From NCBI GenBank assembly GCA_002887195.1, contig PJAB01002146.1, positions 1 through 10,268 of the forward strand: a DNA stretch of 10,268 bases. Direction: 5' to 3'. This document shows, piece after piece, positions 8,001 through 10,268 of the stretch. Made by a program: the position numbers and the translations under genes. How positions within the stretch are numbered: the first letter of the stretch is position 1; each line of letters begins with the position of its first letter. This stretch comes from Chrysochromulina parva. Lineage: Eukaryota; Haptophyta; Prymnesiales; Chrysochromulinaceae. Under the pieces are notes generated by a model that searched no databases, had not been told where the DNA came from, and saw only the letters and a program-made list of their open reading frames with translations.

Positions 8001-8223
8001 CTTCACCGCGACCCGAGCGCGCGTTCTTCGTCAATGTCGACGTTGGACTATCGAGGCTCCACCCGAGCTCCGACCTAAAATGGAAGCGGCGCTCGCCGCA
8101 CTCCACGCGGCACTCCCGCCGCCGCCGGTGGCGGCCAACGGCGAGGCGGGCGCCGCTGCATCGTCATCGAGCGAAGCTCCGGTGCCGGCGGCCCATGATG
8201 ATGATGATGGGCTCTACGATTGA
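3004..8223 (+). CDS. Membrane-anchored E4 (UBE4/Ufd2 core) fused to a BIRC6-type E2 (UBC) domain, five exons
   Basis: Exons 3004-6281, 6537-7197, 7303-7554, 7630-7710 and 7807-8223 give 1562 residues. The start is the first ATG in the open frame. Residues 12-28 (YAVAAVLGLLGVAYWLH) look like a membrane anchor; VRAARLARLG just after resembles the N-terminal motif of UBE4 proteins. Pro/Ala, Gly/Met (about 296-322) and Ala-run (684-695) low-complexity segments follow. Ufd2-core landmarks: FVSEAFFLAQYAAHVG from 700, RSPVVLAQLLEV 855-866, FEKFGLRQKINTLLLQLW 944-961, MLDTLLYQLEEALKRI near 1010-1025 and DFGFDPIGLLKGL from 1111. After a Gly/Ala linker comes the BIRC6-like lead (YVAALEGFVFDQADLL, 1265-1280), then UBC: RQDESRMDVWRALLSGP, FNPNLYADGK (1388-1397), catalytic Cys1399 in VCLSLLGTF, QVLVSIQSQIL and NEPGY (1441-1445). 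No U-box is found before the stop. Predicted to build or extend ubiquitin chains at a membrane; the anchor and membrane role are inference. Confidence 0.85.
5053..5088 (+). repeat. (GCC)n trinucleotide run encoding polyalanine
   Basis: A dozen consecutive GCC codons encode an alanine run just before the conserved Ufd2-core segment FVSEAFF. It lies in frame in exon 1 of the E4-E2 gene and probably marks a flexible boundary. Slippage makes it likely to vary in length between strains. Confidence 0.9.
6282..6536 (+). other. Intron 1 of the E4-E2 gene (255 bp, minisatellite-filled)
   Basis: Donor ACT|GTGCGCC, acceptor CATCAG|GTGCGGC. Splicing gives FLTKLC|GKQALDMKLRG, which rebuilds the conserved Ufd2-core stretch and removes the TGA at 6331-6333. 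The intron start (GTGCGCCAAGCCGAGGGCCC) is a diverged copy of the exon 2 start (GTGCGGCAAGCAGGCGCTCG). A 15-base repeat, GGCCCTCGCTGTGAA, occurs at 6297-6311 and 6320-6334. The rest is a 10-bp tandem repeat. Confidence 0.85.
6341..6530 (+). repeat. 10-bp minisatellite inside intron 1
   Basis: Nineteen consecutive 10-base units with consensus TGGCCYCTGA run without a register change. The commonest variants are TGGCCTCTGA, TGGCCCCTGA and TGGCTTCGGA. The array stops six bases before exon 2, and its last unit flows into the acceptor tract CCCCCATCAG. On the minus strand it reads as an open frame of SEAIRGHQ-type repeats, which I take as a by-product and not a protein. Confidence 0.95.
7198..7302 (+). 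other. Intron 2 of the E4-E2 gene (105 bp)
   Basis: Donor GAG|GTGAGAG, acceptor CTCATCAG|GTCAAGG. Splicing yields LRKKLMKE|VKELQRGDLP, continuing the helix that leads into the UBC fold, and removes the TGA at 7213-7215. The intron start GTGAGAGCTCCAG resembles the exon 3 start GTCAAGGAGCTCCAG (shared GAGCTCCAG). The interior carries TGATGGCCTC-like units as in intron 1. A 25-base segment is duplicated at 7249-7273 and 7278-7302 with three differences; the first copy ends CAC, the second CAG and serves as acceptor. Confidence 0.85.
7555..7629 (+). other. Intron 3 of the E4-E2 gene (75 bp), next to the E2 active-site codon
   Basis: Donor AAG|GTGTGCC, acceptor ATCACAG|GTGTGCC. The first 28 bases (7555-7582) repeat the first 28 of exon 4 (7630-7657) with two differences, both at third codon positions. 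The remainder is CATTCA-like simple sequence. The length is a multiple of three with no in-frame stop, so the genomic frame reads through. Removing it leaves a single GKVCLSLLGTF as in BIRC6-type E2 domains, with the catalytic Cys codon second after the junction. Confidence 0.8.
7711..7806 (+). other. Intron 4 of the E4-E2 gene (96 bp)
   Basis: Donor CAG|GTGCTGG, acceptor TCTCAG|GTGCTGG. The first 28 bases (7711-7738) are identical to the first 28 of exon 5 (7807-7834). The interior consists of degenerate copies of part of that segment (CGATCCAATCTCAGATC). It is a multiple of three without an in-frame stop. Removal gives SLFQ|VLVSIQSQILTEEP, matching the conserved QVLVSIQSLIL region of BIRC6-type UBC domains; retention would insert 32 residues there. 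Confidence 0.8.
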
Positions 8224-8662
8224 GAGATCTTGATTGAGCGTCCGAGTTATGTTGTTATTCAGAGAATCCTCCCGGATAATTTCTGTGACAATACTCAGTC
8301 GCATCTACGACCCGTGTGCTGGGCGTCCAACTCTAAACCATTGACGCTGTGACAGCGAAAGAGGCCGACGCAACCATGTACGTCGTCGCACCCGGGAGAC
8401 CGGCTGCCGGCGTAGCGCGCCGCGGACGCACCGGCCCGGGCGGCCTGATGTGCCCCGCCCCCTTAGCATTGTCGAATTCAGTATTCACAAAAGCTCGTCA
8501 CCGTCCTCCGAGTCCCCCACACCATTGAATCTGCTACATATCATTGTATCTCTGTATGGCATTGAATGGCGATGTATCTGCATGCCATCGTATCTGTCTG
8601 GCATTGCTCGAGGCCGTTCTGGCGCCGTGCCCCTGCAGGATGCTCCAGGGATCATGTCCTGA
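8224..8662. other. Intergenic region between convergent genes
   Basis: These 439 bp lie between the 3' ends of the E4-E2 gene and the PP2C-like gene and should hold both 3' UTRs. I find no convincing gene and no AATAAA. A 13-base palindrome, CGCTGTGACAGCG, sits at 8345-8357. A GC-rich block at 8390-8450 has a small hairpin (CCGGCTGCCGG, 8400-8410). Three diverged GTATCTG...GGCATTG-like units occur at about 8546-8607. Confidence 0.6.
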
Positions 8663-10264
8663 TCAGGTCCTCGGCGATGGTGATGGAGGTGAGGGCGGCG
8701 GCGGAGGGGGTGGGTGCTTCCACAGGGGGTGATTCCACGCCATACGGAACATCGAATAGCGGCTCCGGTGGGGGTGTGGAGGGGGCGATATCGGCGGTGG
8801 CTGAACAGGCGGTAGTTGTGGTAGTCGAAAAGGTGGGGATGGCGACGGTGGACATGGGCTTGGTGGTGGAGGGTCAGGGTTAGGGTTGGACGACTGCGAA
8901 GCTTCCGCAGAGAGGCACCTGATCCCCGCGTCGGATGCGTCGGATGCGCTCGCCATCGGGGTCGACGAGCTGGTTGGCATCATCGGCTGCTTGTCCGCGA
9001 TGGTGAGCAGCGCGGCGGGCTTGAGCAGCGCGAGAGCTGTGCCAGCCGAGGCGGAGGTTTCGGACGTGGGTGAGTCACAAGAGGCCCTTCGTGGCGAGGC
9101 GACGGCGGAGGAAAACGAGACAGAGGGAGAGGAGGCGGAGGACGAAGAGGAGGCGGCGGAGCAGGAATCGGAGCTCTCAGATAAGGAGCCAGCCGTTCCA
9201 CCCTCGAAGGCGCGGCGCAGCGCCTCTGCGATCATGTCGGGCGAAGATGGCGCTGCGCCGCGATGATCGTGTCGCAGATGATGCCCTGGGCGCTGCGCAA
9301 GAGGCCGACGCCAAGATCTAGCGCCAGCCGGTGAGTGCGAGAAGCCCTGTGCTTCTCTCTGTTCTTCCGCCACCGCGTCCAGTTCCGGACGGTTCCTACC
9401 GACGAGGATGCACAAGCACGTGATATCGCGTGACCCTTTCGCGCGCAGCGCCTTGGAGACGATCGCTTCTGCGGCCTCGCGCGCGTCCCTTGCCTTGAGA
9501 ACCGTCTTGAAGACCGTTTCACGCGAGATGGCGTCCCACACCCCTGCACTCGCGATCAGCACGTACGCATCCCCCTCTGGGAAAGGCATGACGGTCATGT
9601 CCGGCATGGGGCTCACGAACGGCGCGCAATCGCGGTCGCCGAGCGCGCGCGCGCAGGTCACTCCGCATGGGAAGGCGCGCAGCGGCCCGGTCGGCTGCCC
9701 GTCTTTGATGGCATGCCCGAGCTTGGCGCCCAACGCCAGGACGCGTGTACGCTCGGCCTTGCTTTCGGCGAGGCGGTGCTCCTGGGTGAGGGGAACCGAG
9801 GGCAACGTTTCCGCGGCGGGACTGGCGGGCAAGAGAAAAGCGGCCGAGGTGCCCACGTGCCCCGTCGTCAGCTCACCGCGCGTCTCGTTGATGAGGCAAA
9901 CGGTCGCCGTAGTGCCCGATGTGTGCAGACTGTCCTCGCACACCAACGCGCTCAGCCGTAGGAAGGCGCGCTCCAGGGCCTGCGAGACCGCGCTACCGCT
10001 CGCATCGTCATGGCTCTCCTCGCAGATGAACTCGATGATGTGGTCAACGACGAACAAGGCAGCTTGATGGCCTGCATGCCCGTCCACGACGACTGCGCAG
10101 AGCACGACATCTCCACCAATTAGGCGGCGCTCGACGCGCAGGCCGTCCTCCCCCTTGCGACGCACCGCGTGCGCGGCAACAACGCTGGTCATGAGCGCGC
10201 CCGGCCGCACCGAGGCCTCCTCAATCGTTGGTTCTCTGAGGATCCCCGACCGCCCGATCAGCAT
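8663..10264 (-). CDS. PP2C-fold protein phosphatase-like protein, probably impaired metal site
   Basis: 533 residues from the ATG at 10264; the window ends four bases upstream, so the start may lie further out. PP2C landmarks in order: VRRKGEDG (34-41), VVVDGHAGH (58-66), SGTTATVCLI (116-125), HVGTSAAFLL (136-145), TQEHRL (160-165), ARALGD (205-210), LIASAGVWD (236-244) and GSRDITCLCILV (277-288). The fold is clear over about 290 residues, normal for the family. Two acidic residues that bind metal in active enzymes are missing: the Asp of VGDS is Thr139 and the Asp of SDG is Ala240. Asp61 and Asp280 remain. It may therefore be a pseudophosphatase or act weakly. After about 290 comes a tail rich in Ser/Ala, then Pro (PPPPPPPSPPSPSP), of uncertain frame: another minus frame at 8652-8855 is equally protein-like. 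The E4-E2 gene converges on it. Confidence 0.8.
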   Translation of the reverse strand: MLIGRSGILREPTIEEASVRPGALMTSVVAAHAVRRKGEDGLRVERRLIGGDVVLCAVVVDGHAGHQAALFVVDHIIEFICEESHDDASGSAVSQALERAFLRLSALVCEDSLHTSGTTATVCLINETRGELTTGHVGTSAAFLLPASPAAETLPSVPLTQEHRLAESKAERTRVLALGAKLGHAIKDGQPTGPLRAFPCGVTCARALGDRDCAPFVSPMPDMTVMPFPEGDAYVLIASAGVWDAISRETVFKTVLKARDAREAAEAIVSKALRAKGSRDITCLCILVGRNRPELDAVAEEQREAQGFSHSPAGARSWRRPLAQRPGHHLRHDHRGAAPSSPDMIAEALRRAFEGGTAGSLSESSDSCSAASSSSSASSPSVSFSSAVASPRRASCDSPTSETSASAGTALALLKPAALLTIADKQPMMPTSSSTPMASASDASDAGIRCLSAEASQSSNPNPDPPPPSPCPPSPSPPFRLPQLPPVQPPPISPPPHPHRSRYSMFRMAWNHPLWKHPPPPPPPSPPSPSPRT

Positions 10265-10268
10265 GGGC

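Noticed and set aside
8345..8410. Small palindromes as a transcription terminator
   Set aside because: Stems are only five or six bases and the setting is eukaryotic; no functional support.
8866..8890. GGGTCAGGGTTAGGGTTGG as an interstitial telomere repeat
   Set aside because: Only two TTAGGG-like units occur and they lie in the proline-rich coding tail (NPNPDPP) of the PP2C-like gene, where low-complexity sequence is enough to explain them.
8886..9266. Plus-strand acidic open frame rich in Glu
   Set aside because: It is antisense to the Ser/Ala-rich tail of the PP2C-like gene and has no domain of its own.

Overview
The window looks like nuclear DNA of a GC-rich unicellular eukaryote, most likely a microalga. 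A haptophyte-type alga is my best guess, from the overall style of the sequence and not from any marker gene. The grounds are short GT-AG introns that join reading frames inside recognisable eukaryotic proteins, E4/E2 ubiquitin enzymes, a Golgi-type carbohydrate sulfotransferase, a PP2C-fold protein with a long Ser/Pro tail, and Ala/Gly/Pro low-complexity coding. I see no rRNA, tRNA, CRISPR array or transposase gene.

Layout from left to right. (1) Minus strand, 1-1261, running off the left edge: a coiled-coil protein followed by more than 30 short repeats of the form G[YF]TLAEMRAA; its C-terminal copies form a nearly perfect 30-bp tandem array (1-231). (2) A 245-bp gap between divergent gene starts. 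(3) Plus strand, 1507-2878: a type II membrane carbohydrate sulfotransferase of two exons. (4) Plus strand, 3004-8223: a five-exon gene of 1562 predicted residues. It joins a membrane-anchored, UBE4/Ufd2-like E4 core to a BIRC6-type ubiquitin-conjugating (UBC, E2) domain, and the UBC domain stands where an E4 normally has its U-box. (5) A 439-bp intergenic stretch between convergent genes. (6) Minus strand, 10264-8663: a PP2C-fold protein that lacks two metal-site aspartates.

Two observations stand out. First, the E4-E2 fusion: the end of the Ufd2 core and the start of the BIRC6-type UBC region lie in one uninterrupted exon (6537-7197), so the fusion does not depend on a splice guess. Such a protein could combine chain-extension scaffold and E2 in one membrane-bound chain. 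Second, all five introns I can place are bounded by a direct repeat whose offset equals the intron length. In four, the first bases of the intron copy the start of the next exon; in the fifth, the end of the intron copies the end of the preceding exon. The interiors of the introns are short tandem repeats. This is the footprint expected if introns arose by local tandem duplication of an AG|GT-bearing exon segment followed by repeat expansion, although insertion with a target-site duplication can leave a similar trace. Two of these introns flank or lie close to the E2 active site, are multiples of three and have no in-frame stop.

The sulfotransferase and the ubiquitin gene are close tandem neighbours but have no evident functional link; nothing here resembles an operon.
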